Below are positions 53,440 to 62,832 of a stretch of 64,000 nucleotides of DNA, piece by piece; position 1 is the first letter of the stretch; every line of letters starts with the position of its first letter. Below the pieces are notes generated by a model that ran no database searches, was not told the origin of the DNA, and worked only from the letters and a program-made list of their open reading frames with translations. This DNA comes from Prochlorococcus sp. AG-363-B05 (lineage in GTDB: Bacteria > Cyanobacteriota > Cyanobacteriia > PCC-6307 > Cyanobiaceae). Where the stretch lies: the NCBI GenBank assembly GCA_003278445.1, contig QCFD01000001.1, positions 1 to 64,000 of the forward strand, in the 5' to 3' direction. The translations under genes were made by a program, and so were the position numbers.

Positions 53440-54225
53440 TTATAAGTCCTCTGGTTGCATAGGTCCTTGAAGATTACCTGTTCGAAATTGTTTTATATAG
53501 GGATTTTCACTTTGTTTAAATTGATCTATAGATCCATCCCATTGAAACTTGCCGTCGTAAAGCAAAATAACTCTATTGGCAGTTCTTTCAATTGTACTTG
53601 AAACATGACTTACTACTATTGAACATCCTTTCGCTACATCAGTTGTTTTAGTAATTAGATCTTCAATTCGAGTACAAGCTATTGGATCTAATCCAGCTGT
53701 TGGTTCATCATAAAGAAGAATTGGAATTGAGTTTGTCACTTCCTTTGAGTTACTAATTAATGCACGAGCAAAACTTACTCTTTTTTGCATTCCTCCACTA
53801 AGTTGATTTGGGAATTTTTCTTCAACATCATATAAGCCTACTTGTTTTAAACAATCTATAACTTTTGTGTGAATAATCCCTTCTGAGAACATTTTCTGTT
53901 TATCAAGCAAAAAACCTACATTTTCCCTGACAGTTAAAGATGCTAGTAATGCTGGGTTTTGAAAAACCAATCTCACATCAGGGGGTTCGTTTTGATCAAG
54001 CCTTAAATATTTTTGCTGAACACCTGATATTTCAATGCTTCCATGGGAAGGTAAAAGCAACCCAGCGATTAGCCGCAGTATCGTAGATTTTCCTGCACCA
54101 GATGGTCCTATAATAGCTATCCTCTCTCCAGCATTGATTGCAAGATTAACTCCATTTAGAATTTTATTTGATCCCAGCTCTATAGTGAGATCTTTCATCC
54201 ACATGACTTGAGTGTTTTTTGACAC
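53440..54225 (-). CDS. MlaF-like ABC transporter ATPase
   Basis: Walker A GPSGAGKSTILRLIAGLL, LSGGMQKRVSFARAL, LLYDEPTAGLDP. Confidence 0.94.
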   Translation of the reverse strand: MSKNTQVMWMKDLTIELGSNKILNGVNLAINAGERIAIIGPSGAGKSTILRLIAGLLLPSHGSIEISGVQQKYLRLDQNEPPDVRLVFQNPALLASLTVRENVGFLLDKQKMFSEGIIHTKVIDCLKQVGLYDVEEKFPNQLSGGMQKRVSFARALISNSKEVTNSIPILLYDEPTAGLDPIACTRIEDLITKTTDVAKGCSIVVSHVSSTIERTANRVILLYDGKFQWDGSIDQFKQSENPYIKQFRTGNLQGPMQPEDL

Positions 54226-54368
54226 TCCCTCACCTTTTGATTGTTTTCATATCTCATTTTGTATGAGATATCTGAATTGGGAAGTTTAATTAGGGTTTAT
54301 ATTAATTAATTATCTAGATCTAACTGATTTAGCTGTCTTCTTAGAAATTTTCTCTAACGTAAAATCCA

Positions 54369-55772
54369 TTGATAAAAAGAAGAAAAAAAAAATTAAGAAT
54401 ATCTACTTTGCTTGAAAGCCTTTTTTTGAGCTTATCTTTTCAAGTTTACTCACGTTTGAAAAGAGCTATTAGATGGCTTTTGCCAGGACTAGTAGTGAAG
54501 AGGTGGATGATGACATCTGGATTGGGTCTATTAATTGCTTTGGTAGGAGCTTCTGTTTGGGCTGATCTTCGGCCAATTTATTGGGTTGTTGAAATACTTT
54601 TTTGGTTTTTAGGATTTATAACTACTTTTTTACCTAGAACGATTTTTGGTCCAATAGTCTTTTTTGTAGGTGTATTCCTTTTAATATGGGGGCAGGGAAG
54701 AAGTTTCAATTCAATTAAGCAGGCATTAGGTACAAAACAAGAAACTGTTTTATTGGATGCTTTAAGAGCTAAACAAAAGTTAAAAAGAGGTCCAATTATT
54801 GTTGCGATTGGAGGAGGAACAGGATTATCGTCATTATTAAAAGGTTTAAAGAGATATAGCAGTCGCATTACTGCAATAGTTACTGTTGCAGATGATGGAG
54901 GAAGTAGTGGAGTTCTTCGAAGAGAACTTGGTGTTCCACCCCCAGGAGATATCAGGAACTGTTTAGCCGCTTTAGCTACTGAAGAACCATTAATTAGACG
55001 TCTTTTTCAGTATCGTTTTTCTTCAGGTATTGGTCTTGAGGGTCATAGCTTTGGGAATCTTTTCCTTTCTGCTTTAACTGAAATAACGGGGAGTTTAGAA
55101 ACTGCAATTACAGCCTCAAGTCGAGTTCTGGCTGTTCAGGGCCAAGTTGTACCAGCAACAAATGTAGATGTGCGATTGTGGGCAGAACTTGAAAATGGTG
55201 ACCGTATAGAAGGCGAATCAGCTATTGGTAAAGCGAAATTCCCAATCGTCCGAATAGGTTGCGATCCTCCTCGACCACCAGCACTTCGAAGTGCTCTCGA
55301 GGCGATTGGTAAGGCTGAAATGATTTTGATAGGACCAGGAAGTTTATATACCTCAGTTATTCCAAATTTGCTGGTTCCTGAAATTGTCGAAGCAATTGAA
55401 AGAAGTAAAGCTCCTAAATTATATATTTGTAATTTGATGACCCAGCCAGGAGAGACTGATGGCTTAGATGTAAGTGGACATATAAAAGCTATTGAAGATC
55501 AACTGGCTGGAAATGGAATGAATAAGAAAATATTTAATTCAATACTTGCTCAAAAGGAATTAAGTCCCTCACAATTGCTTGATTATTACAAATCAAAAGG
55601 AGCTGAACCCGTCACTTGTAATCCAAATGATCTTATTAGTAAAGGTTATAAAGTTTATAGAGCTTCTCTTCAAGGTAAGAAACCTACTCCTACGCTAAGA
55701 CATGATCCTAGGAGTCTTGGTTTGGCAATAATGAGATTTTACCGAAGATATAAAAGAGGTAAAAAAACTTAG
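54369..55772 (+). CDS. YvcK/CofD-like (gluconeogenesis factor) protein with N-terminal TM segments
   Basis: [59 protein letters not shown]. Confidence 0.93.
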   Translation: MIKRRKKKLRISTLLESLFLSLSFQVYSRLKRAIRWLLPGLVVKRWMMTSGLGLLIALVGASVWADLRPIYWVVEILFWFLGFITTFLPRTIFGPIVFFVGVFLLIWGQGRSFNSIKQALGTKQETVLLDALRAKQKLKRGPIIVAIGGGTGLSSLLKGLKRYSSRITAIVTVADDGGSSGVLRRELGVPPPGDIRNCLAALATEEPLIRRLFQYRFSSGIGLEGHSFGNLFLSALTEITGSLETAITASSRVLAVQGQVVPATNVDVRLWAELENGDRIEGESAIGKAKFPIVRIGCDPPRPPALRSALEAIGKAEMILIGPGSLYTSVIPNLLVPEIVEAIERSKAPKLYICNLMTQPGETDGLDVSGHIKAIEDQLAGNGMNKKIFNSILAQKELSPSQLLDYYKSKGAEPVTCNPNDLISKGYKVYRASLQGKKPTPTLRHDPRSLGLAIMRFYRRYKRGKKT

Positions 55773-56290
55773 TAAGCATCTTGCATTTCATAAAAATCTG
55801 GCTGAACATAATCTTTCCTTAATGGCCACCCCTTCCAATCTTCAGGCATTAAAAGTCTTTTTGGATGAGGGTGACCTTTGAAATTAACACCATACATATC
55901 GAAGGTTTCTCTTTCTTGCCAATCTGCACCTCTAAAAAGACTATATAAGCTGGGAACAGTTAAGTTTCCATCTCGCCTTAGGAATACTTTTAATCTTACT
56001 TCTCTTGGAGAAATATCTTTTTTAAATTCACCAATCTCGATTAAATTATAAAAACAAACAATATTTAAGCCAGGACCTTCATCATATCCACCTTGGCATT
56101 GAAGATAATTAAACCCATTATTTTTTAATGCTTCAACAATTGGTAAAAGATTATTTGGGGTAATTTTAATGACTTCTATTCCTAGATGATCTTTTTGAAG
56201 AGGAGTATTTTCAAACCCATTTTTAGAGAGCCATTCGCCTATAGGACCTGATCGTTTTTCTTCAACTTTTATTTCTGATTCATTTATCAT
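55769..56290 (-). CDS. ndhJ: NAD(P)H-quinone oxidoreductase subunit J
   Basis: [53 protein letters not shown]. Confidence 0.96.
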   Translation of the reverse strand: MINESEIKVEEKRSGPIGEWLSKNGFENTPLQKDHLGIEVIKITPNNLLPIVEALKNNGFNYLQCQGGYDEGPGLNIVCFYNLIEIGEFKKDISPREVRLKVFLRRDGNLTVPSLYSLFRGADWQERETFDMYGVNFKGHPHPKRLLMPEDWKGWPLRKDYVQPDFYEMQDAY

Positions 56291-56306
56291 GGTTTTTTAA
56301 GTGATT

Positions 56307-57056
56307 TTAATTATTTGAAAGTTCTTCAGATATTTTCTGAACCTCTTTCATGGATTTCTCAAACTCTTCTGATAAAGATGGATTTAATGCCATCAATTGT
56401 GTTTTTGCATTTAGATATTGACCATTAACTTTTGATTCAACCCTCTTCATTTTATGAGGAATAGTTAAATATCTATGAGTTTGAGTAATTTTTGATCTCT
56501 CGGAGATTGATTCGTTTGCAACTTTTTTTCTTAGTTTTATCACTGCATCAAATATTGCTTCTGGTCTTGGAGGACATCCTGGAAGGTAAAGATCAACTGG
56601 TATCAATTTATCTACACCTCTAACTGCTGTAGTTGAGTCAGCACTGAACATTCCACCAGTGATTGTGCAAGCTCCCATGGCAATTACATATTTTGGATCT
56701 GGCATTTGTTCATAAAGTCTTACAAGAGCAGGTGCCATTTTCATCGTTACAGTGCCAGCGACTATTAATAGATCAGCTTGTCTAGGAGAACTTCTTGGGA
56801 CTAATCCAAATCTATCAAAATCAAATCTAGATCCAATTAGAGCGGCAAATTCAATGAAACAGCAAGCAGTCCCATAGAGAAGAGGCCAAAGACTGCTCAA
56901 CCTTGCCCAATTATGAAGATCTTCTAGGCTCGTAAGAATTATATTTTCGCTTAAGTCATTAGTTACTGATGGAGCACTCACCGGGCCGCAAGAAGCCTCT
57001 CTAAGGTTCCTTACTGCATCTGTTGAGGGAGATTTTTTCAAGGGATTTAACTCCAT
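56307..57056 (-). CDS. ndhK: NAD(P)H-quinone oxidoreductase subunit K
   Basis: [64 protein letters not shown]. Confidence 0.97.
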   Translation of the reverse strand: MELNPLKKSPSTDAVRNLREASCGPVSAPSVTNDLSENIILTSLEDLHNWARLSSLWPLLYGTACCFIEFAALIGSRFDFDRFGLVPRSSPRQADLLIVAGTVTMKMAPALVRLYEQMPDPKYVIAMGACTITGGMFSADSTTAVRGVDKLIPVDLYLPGCPPRPEAIFDAVIKLRKKVANESISERSKITQTHRYLTIPHKMKRVESKVNGQYLNAKTQLMALNPSLSEEFEKSMKEVQKISEELSNN

Positions 57057-57409
57057 TCAAGTGCACCTTTTCTCCATGCGTATGCTAATGCCACAACAAG
57101 TATTGTGATAAAAACAAGTGCTTCTATAAATGCTAATAATCCTAGTCTGTGAAATGCAACCGCCCATGGGTAAAGGAACACCGTCTCGACGTCAAAGATA
57201 ACGAAAACAAGTGCAAACATATAGTAACGAATATTAAATTGGATCCATGCTCCTCCAATGGGCTCCATACCAGATTCATATGTAAGTTGTCTCTCACCAG
57301 CTTTGCTTTTAGGAGCTATGAGCTTATTTGTAGTAAGAGCAAGGATAGGAACTGCTCCAGAAATAAGAAGAAATCCTAAGAAATACTCATAACCCTGAAG
57401 GGAAAACAT
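57047..57409 (-). CDS. ndhC: NAD(P)H-quinone oxidoreductase subunit 3
   Basis: [43 protein letters not shown]. Confidence 0.97.
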   Translation of the reverse strand: MFSLQGYEYFLGFLLISGAVPILALTTNKLIAPKSKAGERQLTYESGMEPIGGAWIQFNIRYYMFALVFVIFDVETVFLYPWAVAFHRLGLLAFIEALVFITILVVALAYAWRKGALEWS

Positions 57410-57469
57410 GAATGAATTACTGATTTCATTATCAGTCTGACAGTCATTTTCTAGATTAGTGCCATACAG

Positions 57470-57919
57470 TTGTTATATGTGAAAGTGAAAACTGTGAGTG
57501 AAGACACCAAAAAACAATCAAATCGATTGGAAGATTTGAATTCTGATGAAAGACAAAATCAAGTTATTTCATTTGAATCCAAAAACTCAACCAATGAATT
57601 CGATCCAAAATTAAATCGTTTCGAATGCATGAGTTGTGGTTTTATTTACGATCCTGAGGAGGGTATAAAAAAGCTAAATATCAAATCAGGTACTGCATTT
57701 ATGGATATAGATAGAGAGAGCTTTAGATGTCCAGTCTGTCGAGTAGGATTTGGTGGATATAAGGATATTGGCCCTAAATCAAAGCCAAGTGGATTTGAAG
57801 AAAACCTAACTTATGGCTTTGGATTTAATAAACTTCCTTCAGGCCAGAAAAACGTACTTATTTTTGGAAGCCTTGCTTTAGCAGCTGCCTGTTTTCTCTC
57901 TCTTTATTCTTTGAAATGA
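57470..57919 (+). CDS. rubA: Membrane-anchored rubredoxin
   Basis: [13 protein letters not shown]...[14 protein letters not shown] plus C-terminal TM helix; upstream of ycf48. Confidence 0.92.
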   Translation: MLYVKVKTVSEDTKKQSNRLEDLNSDERQNQVISFESKNSTNEFDPKLNRFECMSCGFIYDPEEGIKKLNIKSGTAFMDIDRESFRCPVCRVGFGGYKDIGPKSKPSGFEENLTYGFGFNKLPSGQKNVLIFGSLALAAACFLSLYSLK

Positions 57920-58932
57920 AAAGTCTGTTTTCTAATGTCATTAATTTGACGCTTGTCTTGATAGTTGGATTAGCTCTAAGCGGATGCACTGTTAGCAATG
58001 CTGACATGGGAACAACAAGTCCATGGTCACGAGTAGATCTCGAAACTTCGGCAAATCCATTAGATATTGATTTTGTTGATGATAAAAATGGTTTTCTAGT
58101 TGGCACAGATAGGTTGATTCTGGAAACTAATGATGGAGGAATTTCCTGGAATGAAAGAAATTTGGATATTCCAAATGAAGGAAACTTTCGTTTAATAAGC
58201 GTTGACTTCAAAGATCAAGAAGGTTGGATAGCAGGTCAACCAGGATTGATTCTTCATACAATCGATGGGGGTAAAAATTGGACTCGTCTCGATTTAGGAA
58301 ATAAGTTGCCAGGGGATCCATATTTGATAACTACAATTGGTTCTGAATCTGCTGAGTTAGCAACTACAGCTGGAGCAATTTATGAAACTAAAGATGGTGG
58401 GACAAATTGGGAAGCATTGGTTGTTGATACTTCAGGTTCTGGTGGTATAAGAGAATTAAGACGAACCAATAAAGGTGGTTATATAAGTGTTAGTAGTCTT
58501 GGTAACTTTTTCTCAATTCTAGATCCAAATAAGAATACTTGGAGCCCTCATCAAAGAGCAAGTAGTAAGAGAGTTCAAAGTGTTGGTGAGCAGCCAAATG
58601 GAGATTTATGGATGCTTTCTAGAGGCGCTGAAATCAGATTTAACGCAAATCCAGATGATATCGACGCATGGTCTAAGCCCATAATCCCAATAGTTAACGG
58701 ATATAACTATCAAGATCTTGTTTGGGATCCTAATGAGTCCATTTGGGCCGCTGGAGGGAACGGAACTTTGTTAGTAAGTAATGATGATGGAAAAACTTGG
58801 GAACAAGACCCAGTTGGTGATTCTGTGCCGACAAATTTCATAAGAATTCTATTTATGGACGATTTAAATAGTGTCAGTCCGAAGGGATTTGTTTTTGGAG
58901 AAAGGGGGAATTTACTGCGATGGCAGGGTTGA
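57916..58932 (+). CDS. ycf48: Photosystem II assembly factor Ycf48/HCF136
   Basis: Lipobox LALSGCTV; repeated NDGGISWNER / IDGGKNWTRL / KDGGTNWEAL beta-propeller motifs. Confidence 0.95.
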   Translation: MKSLFSNVINLTLVLIVGLALSGCTVSNADMGTTSPWSRVDLETSANPLDIDFVDDKNGFLVGTDRLILETNDGGISWNERNLDIPNEGNFRLISVDFKDQEGWIAGQPGLILHTIDGGKNWTRLDLGNKLPGDPYLITTIGSESAELATTAGAIYETKDGGTNWEALVVDTSGSGGIRELRRTNKGGYISVSSLGNFFSILDPNKNTWSPHQRASSKRVQSVGEQPNGDLWMLSRGAEIRFNANPDDIDAWSKPIIPIVNGYNYQDLVWDPNESIWAAGGNGTLLVSNDDGKTWEQDPVGDSVPTNFIRILFMDDLNSVSPKGFVFGERGNLLRWQG

Positions 58933-59040
58933 AACTATCAATTTCTGATTATTTCCATGACTCTGTGTAACCAGCTTGCAACAGAGATCCATTCTTTTGA
59001 TTTTGGCTTGATAAGATCACTGAGCTGATTAAGTGAGGCT

Positions 59041-59289
59041 ATGGCTGCCGGCTCTACCGGGGAACGCCCGTTCTTTGAGATCATTACTAGTGTCCGCTAT
59101 TGGATTATCCATGCAGTGGCACTCCCTGCGATCTTCGTTGCAGGATTTCTATTTGTGTCTTCTGGGCTTGCCTACGACGCTTTTGGAACTCCTAGACCAG
59201 ATACGTATTTTCAGGCTGGAGAAAGCAAAGCTCCGGTTGTTGTTCAGCGCTTTGATTCCAAGGCTGAACTTGACACTCGTCTGAAATAA
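59041..59289 (+). CDS. psbE: Cytochrome b559 alpha subunit PsbE
   Basis: [50 protein letters not shown], heme-ligand His present. Confidence 0.97.
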
Positions 59290-59318
59290 CCAAATTTCAT
59301 CTGATTGCTTTTTTATCC

Positions 59319-59438
59319 ATGCAAGTCAATCCAAATCCAAATAAGGTTCCGGTTGAATTAAACCGAACAAGTCTTTATCTTGGACTCTTACTTGTTTTTG
59401 TAATGGGAATTCTTTTTTCCAGTTACTTCTTTAACTAA
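59319..59438 (+). CDS. psbL: Photosystem II protein PsbL (not in supplied ORF track)
   Basis: [39 protein letters not shown]; [13 protein letters not shown] and terminal YFFN are PsbL hallmarks. Confidence 0.95.
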
Positions 59439-59449
59439 AACTCTTTATC

Positions 59450-59647
59450 ATGAGCAAATTAAAAGGACCTGATGGGCGAGTAGGAGATCGTCTACCCGAT
59501 GGCCGTCCTGCAATCTCCTGGGAACGACGGTGGACCGAAGGGGCGCTTCCTTTGTGGTTAGTAGCTACTGCAGGCGGAACAGCTGTTATTTTTGTTCTTG
59601 GTATTTTCTTCTACGGTTCATATACTGGTATTGGTAACGCTGGTTAG
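59450..59647 (+). CDS. psbJ: Photosystem II protein PsbJ
   Basis: [62 protein letters not shown]. Confidence 0.95.
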   Translation: MSKLKGPDGRVGDRLPDGRPAISWERRWTEGALPLWLVATAGGTAVIFVLGIFFYGSYTGIGNAG

Positions 59648-59673
59648 TCTTAACTAGAAAAATACTATTTAAT

Positions 59674-59725
59674 GGAATTAAAAAAGCCAACCAACATTTT
59701 TGTCTTGGTTGGTTTTTTTAATTCC
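59674..59725. terminator. Bidirectional terminator between psbJ and mtnP
   Basis: 21-bp arms GGAATTAAAAAAGCCAACCAA / TTGGTTGGTTTTTTTAATTCC (one G-U), 10-nt loop. Confidence 0.92.
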
Positions 59726-60623
59726 AATATTTCTTAGTAAATAAGTGTATTTGGTTTCTAGTTTTATCTATTACATGCTCTTTAGGAGTTACTAGAGCAT
59801 CTTTTAATGAATCATGAAAAGGACTGTAAGGTCTTGAGGAAGAGATTCTTTTAGCAGCAGCAGAGATTATTGATTTTGCAAAGTTTGCATTTTCTTGAAG
59901 ATTGTTAATAACCATCTCTACAGATACACTTTCGCAGTTTTTGTTCCAACAATCGTAATCCGTAACCATAGATAGGCTTGTATAAGCTATTTCTGCTTCT
60001 TTTGCTAATCGGGCTTCTGTATGATTTGTCATGCCTATTATTGAGCACCCCCAATTTCTATATAAGTTTGATTCTGCTTTTGTTGAAAATGCTGGTCCTT
60101 CCATCGCAAGATATGTTCCTCCTATATGCAATTTTTTTTCTTTGTTCAAAAGCTTTTCTGTTTCCTCAGAAAGTATATGAGATAAAATCTCGCAAAAAGG
60201 ATTAGCCATGCTTATGTGAGCGACAACTCCATTAGTGAAAAAAGTTAATGGTCTTTGTTGCGTTCTATCAATAAATTGATCAGGGATAACAATGTCGCAA
60301 GGCTTGATATTTTCTTTTAAAGAACCAACTGCCGATGCTGATATCAACCATCTAACATTTAGCGATCGCAAAGCCCAGATATTTGCTTTATATGGAATTT
60401 CACTTGGATTTAAAGTATGGTTTTCTCCATGGCGAGCTAGAAAAACAACCTCTAATCCAAAAAGATTGCCTATGAGCAATTTATTGGAAGGCTTGCCATA
60501 TGGTGTGTCTAAGCTTACTTCGACTATGTTTTCAAGATTATCTATTCTATATAGTCCGCTTCCGCCAACAATTCCTAATCTCGCTTTTTGGAAATCATAG
60601 GTATCTGATTGTGTTTCAGACAT
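59718..60623 (-). CDS. mtnP: S-methyl-5'-thioadenosine phosphorylase
   Basis: LGIVGGSGLYRIDNLENI, FLARHGENHTLNPSEIPYKANIWALRSL, MTNHTEARLAKEAEIAYTSLSMVTDYDCW; internal Met (SETQSD) likely start. Confidence 0.95.
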   Translation of the reverse strand: MSETQSDTYDFQKARLGIVGGSGLYRIDNLENIVEVSLDTPYGKPSNKLLIGNLFGLEVVFLARHGENHTLNPSEIPYKANIWALRSLNVRWLISASAVGSLKENIKPCDIVIPDQFIDRTQQRPLTFFTNGVVAHISMANPFCEILSHILSEETEKLLNKEKKLHIGGTYLAMEGPAFSTKAESNLYRNWGCSIIGMTNHTEARLAKEAEIAYTSLSMVTDYDCWNKNCESVSVEMVINNLQENANFAKSIISAAAKRISSSRPYSPFHDSLKDALVTPKEHVIDKTRNQIHLFTKKYWN

Positions 60624-60635
60624 TTTTAAAAAATC

Positions 60636-62816
60636 ATGTTGAGTGATCATCTTGTGCTAGCTGGTGGTGGACATACTCATGCCCTCGTTTTACTTAGATG
60701 GGCAATGAATTCAAAAATTAAGCCCGCTGGAATGATTACTTTAGTTAATCAATCAAGTACAACTATTTATTCTGGGATGTTCCCAGGTGTAGTAGCAGGT
60801 AAATACAAAATTGATGAAATACTAATTGATTTGAGGCATCTTGCTGCCAAAGCAGGGGTTTCATTTGTTAACGCAGAAATTGAGGGAATTGATCTTAATA
60901 ATAAAAAGTTACTTCTAGAAGGTCGCCCCGGCATTGAATATTCTTCACTATCCCTAAATATAGGAACAAAGACTAATTTTAATTCTCAATCTTTAGTTAG
61001 AAGTTATAAACAATTAGCTGTTCCAATTAAACCTTTTTCAGAATCACTACAATTTATTATTGATCAAGATATATACAAGGATGACCCTTCGGCAAAACCA
61101 TTTGTAATTATTGGAGCTGGATTCGCTGGTATTGAAATAGCTTTTTCTTTAAGAAATAGATGGCCAAAAAGACCTATTCAATTAAAAGTTAAATCAGGTA
61201 GAAAACTTAAAAAAAATATCTTAAAAACCATAAAAGATTTAAATATTGAGATAATAAAAGAGAATGCGTCTGTTTTATTCCCGTCATTAATATGCACTGG
61301 TAATAAATCATTTGAATGGATAAAAGATAGTGGTTTACCCATAGATAATGATGGTAGGGTGTTGACAGAAAATACTCTTCAAGTTCTTAATCATCCTGAT
61401 TTGTTTGCTGTTGGAGATTGTGGAGTAATTAAGAATAATTCTCGTCCTTCTTCTGGAGTATGGGCTGTTCGTTCTGCAATACCATTAGCAAGAAATTTAG
61501 AGTATTTGAGTAAAGGTTTAAAACTTTATGAATGGAGACCTCAAAGAAAAGCAATTCAGATTTTAGACATTTACTCTAGTGAAAGAGATTCCAAAGCTTA
61601 TATATATTGGGGTGGATTCATGATTGGACCTTATAATTGGTTGTCAAAATTGAAAGAGTTAATTGATAAAAAGTTTATCTCTAAATTCCTACTTTTAAAT
61701 GAGATGACTAAAGAGAATATTGCTAAAAAAGATATGCTTAAGTGTAGAGGATGTGCTGCAAAAATAGCTTATAGTCCATTAAATTCAGCATTAAAACAAT
61801 TAGGATCAACAGAATCCTCAAAAGATGATTCTGTTGAGATAGGAGTATCAATTTCTGGTGAAAAATTTATACAAAGTGTTGATGGATTTCCGTCTTTAAT
61901 TAGTGACCCATGGCTAAATGGTAGACTTTTAGCTTTTCATTCTTGTTCTGATATTTGGGCATGTGGTGGATCTGTTGTTTCTGCACAATCTGTTGTTAAA
62001 TTACCTTCTTTGTCTAATCAATTACAACAAGAATTGTTATTCCAAGTATTGGAGGGTATTAATTCGGCTTTAAATGTTCAAGGTGCAAAACTGATAGGCG
62101 GACATACATTGGAATCCAGAACAATACCTGAAGAGCCTTTTTCTCTCGGTATTGAAAGCTCATTAACTGTAAACGGAATTATTGATGATAAAACATATTT
62201 TTGGCTTAAAGGAGGTATGAAAAAGGGAGATCAAATTCTCATTAGCCGTCCTTTAGGTACTGGAGTGATTTTTTCTGCATTTATGAATGGTTATGTCAAA
62301 CCTTATCTTCTCGACTCTGTCCTAAAAGAACTTAATAAAAGCCAACATGAAATTGTTGATTATATTAATCAATTAAAAAATAAAGATCTAAATTCGAATG
62401 TTGTGAATTCATGCACTGACATAACTGGTTTTGGTTTATTAGGACATCTATCTGAAATGCTTGAATCTGCAAATATTGATCAACTAAGAATGAATTTAGA
62501 ACCTTTTAAAATTATTCTTGAGCTTGATAAAATACCAATTTATCAAGGAGTAAAAGAACTTTTAGCTGAAGGATTTGAGAGTACCTTGTCACCGTCAAAT
62601 GAAATTTTTTTAAAAAATATTAATGGAGCAAAAAACTTGAGATTTGAACTCATATATAATGATTTTGATTTTAGCAGTTCATTATATAATATTATGTTAA
62701 AAGTTTTAGTTGACCCACAAACTTGTGGGCCTTTGGTTATTACTTGTTCACCAATTTATGCAGCAAAACTCATTAAAAATGGACCTTGGAGGAAAATTGG
62801 AATTATTTCCTCATGA
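60636..62816 (+). CDS. selD: Fusion: N-terminal FAD/NAD(P)-binding oxidoreductase + C-terminal selenide,water dikinase (SelD-like)
   Basis: LVLAGGGHTHALVLLRWAM, IIGAGFAGIEIAFSLRNRW, DLFAVGDCG; then KCRGCAAKIAYSPLNSAL, GGHTLESRTIPEEPFSLGI, DITGFGLLGHLSEML, LVDPQTCGPLVI. Confidence 0.92.
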   Translation: MLSDHLVLAGGGHTHALVLLRWAMNSKIKPAGMITLVNQSSTTIYSGMFPGVVAGKYKIDEILIDLRHLAAKAGVSFVNAEIEGIDLNNKKLLLEGRPGIEYSSLSLNIGTKTNFNSQSLVRSYKQLAVPIKPFSESLQFIIDQDIYKDDPSAKPFVIIGAGFAGIEIAFSLRNRWPKRPIQLKVKSGRKLKKNILKTIKDLNIEIIKENASVLFPSLICTGNKSFEWIKDSGLPIDNDGRVLTENTLQVLNHPDLFAVGDCGVIKNNSRPSSGVWAVRSAIPLARNLEYLSKGLKLYEWRPQRKAIQILDIYSSERDSKAYIYWGGFMIGPYNWLSKLKELIDKKFISKFLLLNEMTKENIAKKDMLKCRGCAAKIAYSPLNSALKQLGSTESSKDDSVEIGVSISGEKFIQSVDGFPSLISDPWLNGRLLAFHSCSDIWACGGSVVSAQSVVKLPSLSNQLQQELLFQVLEGINSALNVQGAKLIGGHTLESRTIPEEPFSLGIESSLTVNGIIDDKTYFWLKGGMKKGDQILISRPLGTGVIFSAFMNGYVKPYLLDSVLKELNKSQHEIVDYINQLKNKDLNSNVVNSCTDITGFGLLGHLSEMLESANIDQLRMNLEPFKIILELDKIPIYQGVKELLAEGFESTLSPSNEIFLKNINGAKNLRFELIYNDFDFSSSLYNIMLKVLVDPQTCGPLVITCSPIYAAKLIKNGPWRKIGIISS

Positions 62817-62832
62817 TGAATTACTTGATTCG

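Noticed and set aside
57858-58211. 117-aa minus ORF antisense to rubA/ycf48
   Set aside because: Shadow of two conserved coding frames
59033-59284. 83-aa + [18 protein letters not shown]...
   Set aside because: Out-of-frame shadow of psbE
59319-59438. Initially considered as psbF
   Set aside because: Sequence [13 protein letters not shown]...SSYFFN has no heme-ligand His/RWLAVH motif; it is PsbL, which is what revealed the psbF gap
60362-60369. HIP1 octamer GCGATCGC
   Set aside because: The only copy I noticed, inside mtnP; no enrichment, so not evidence of a repeat system
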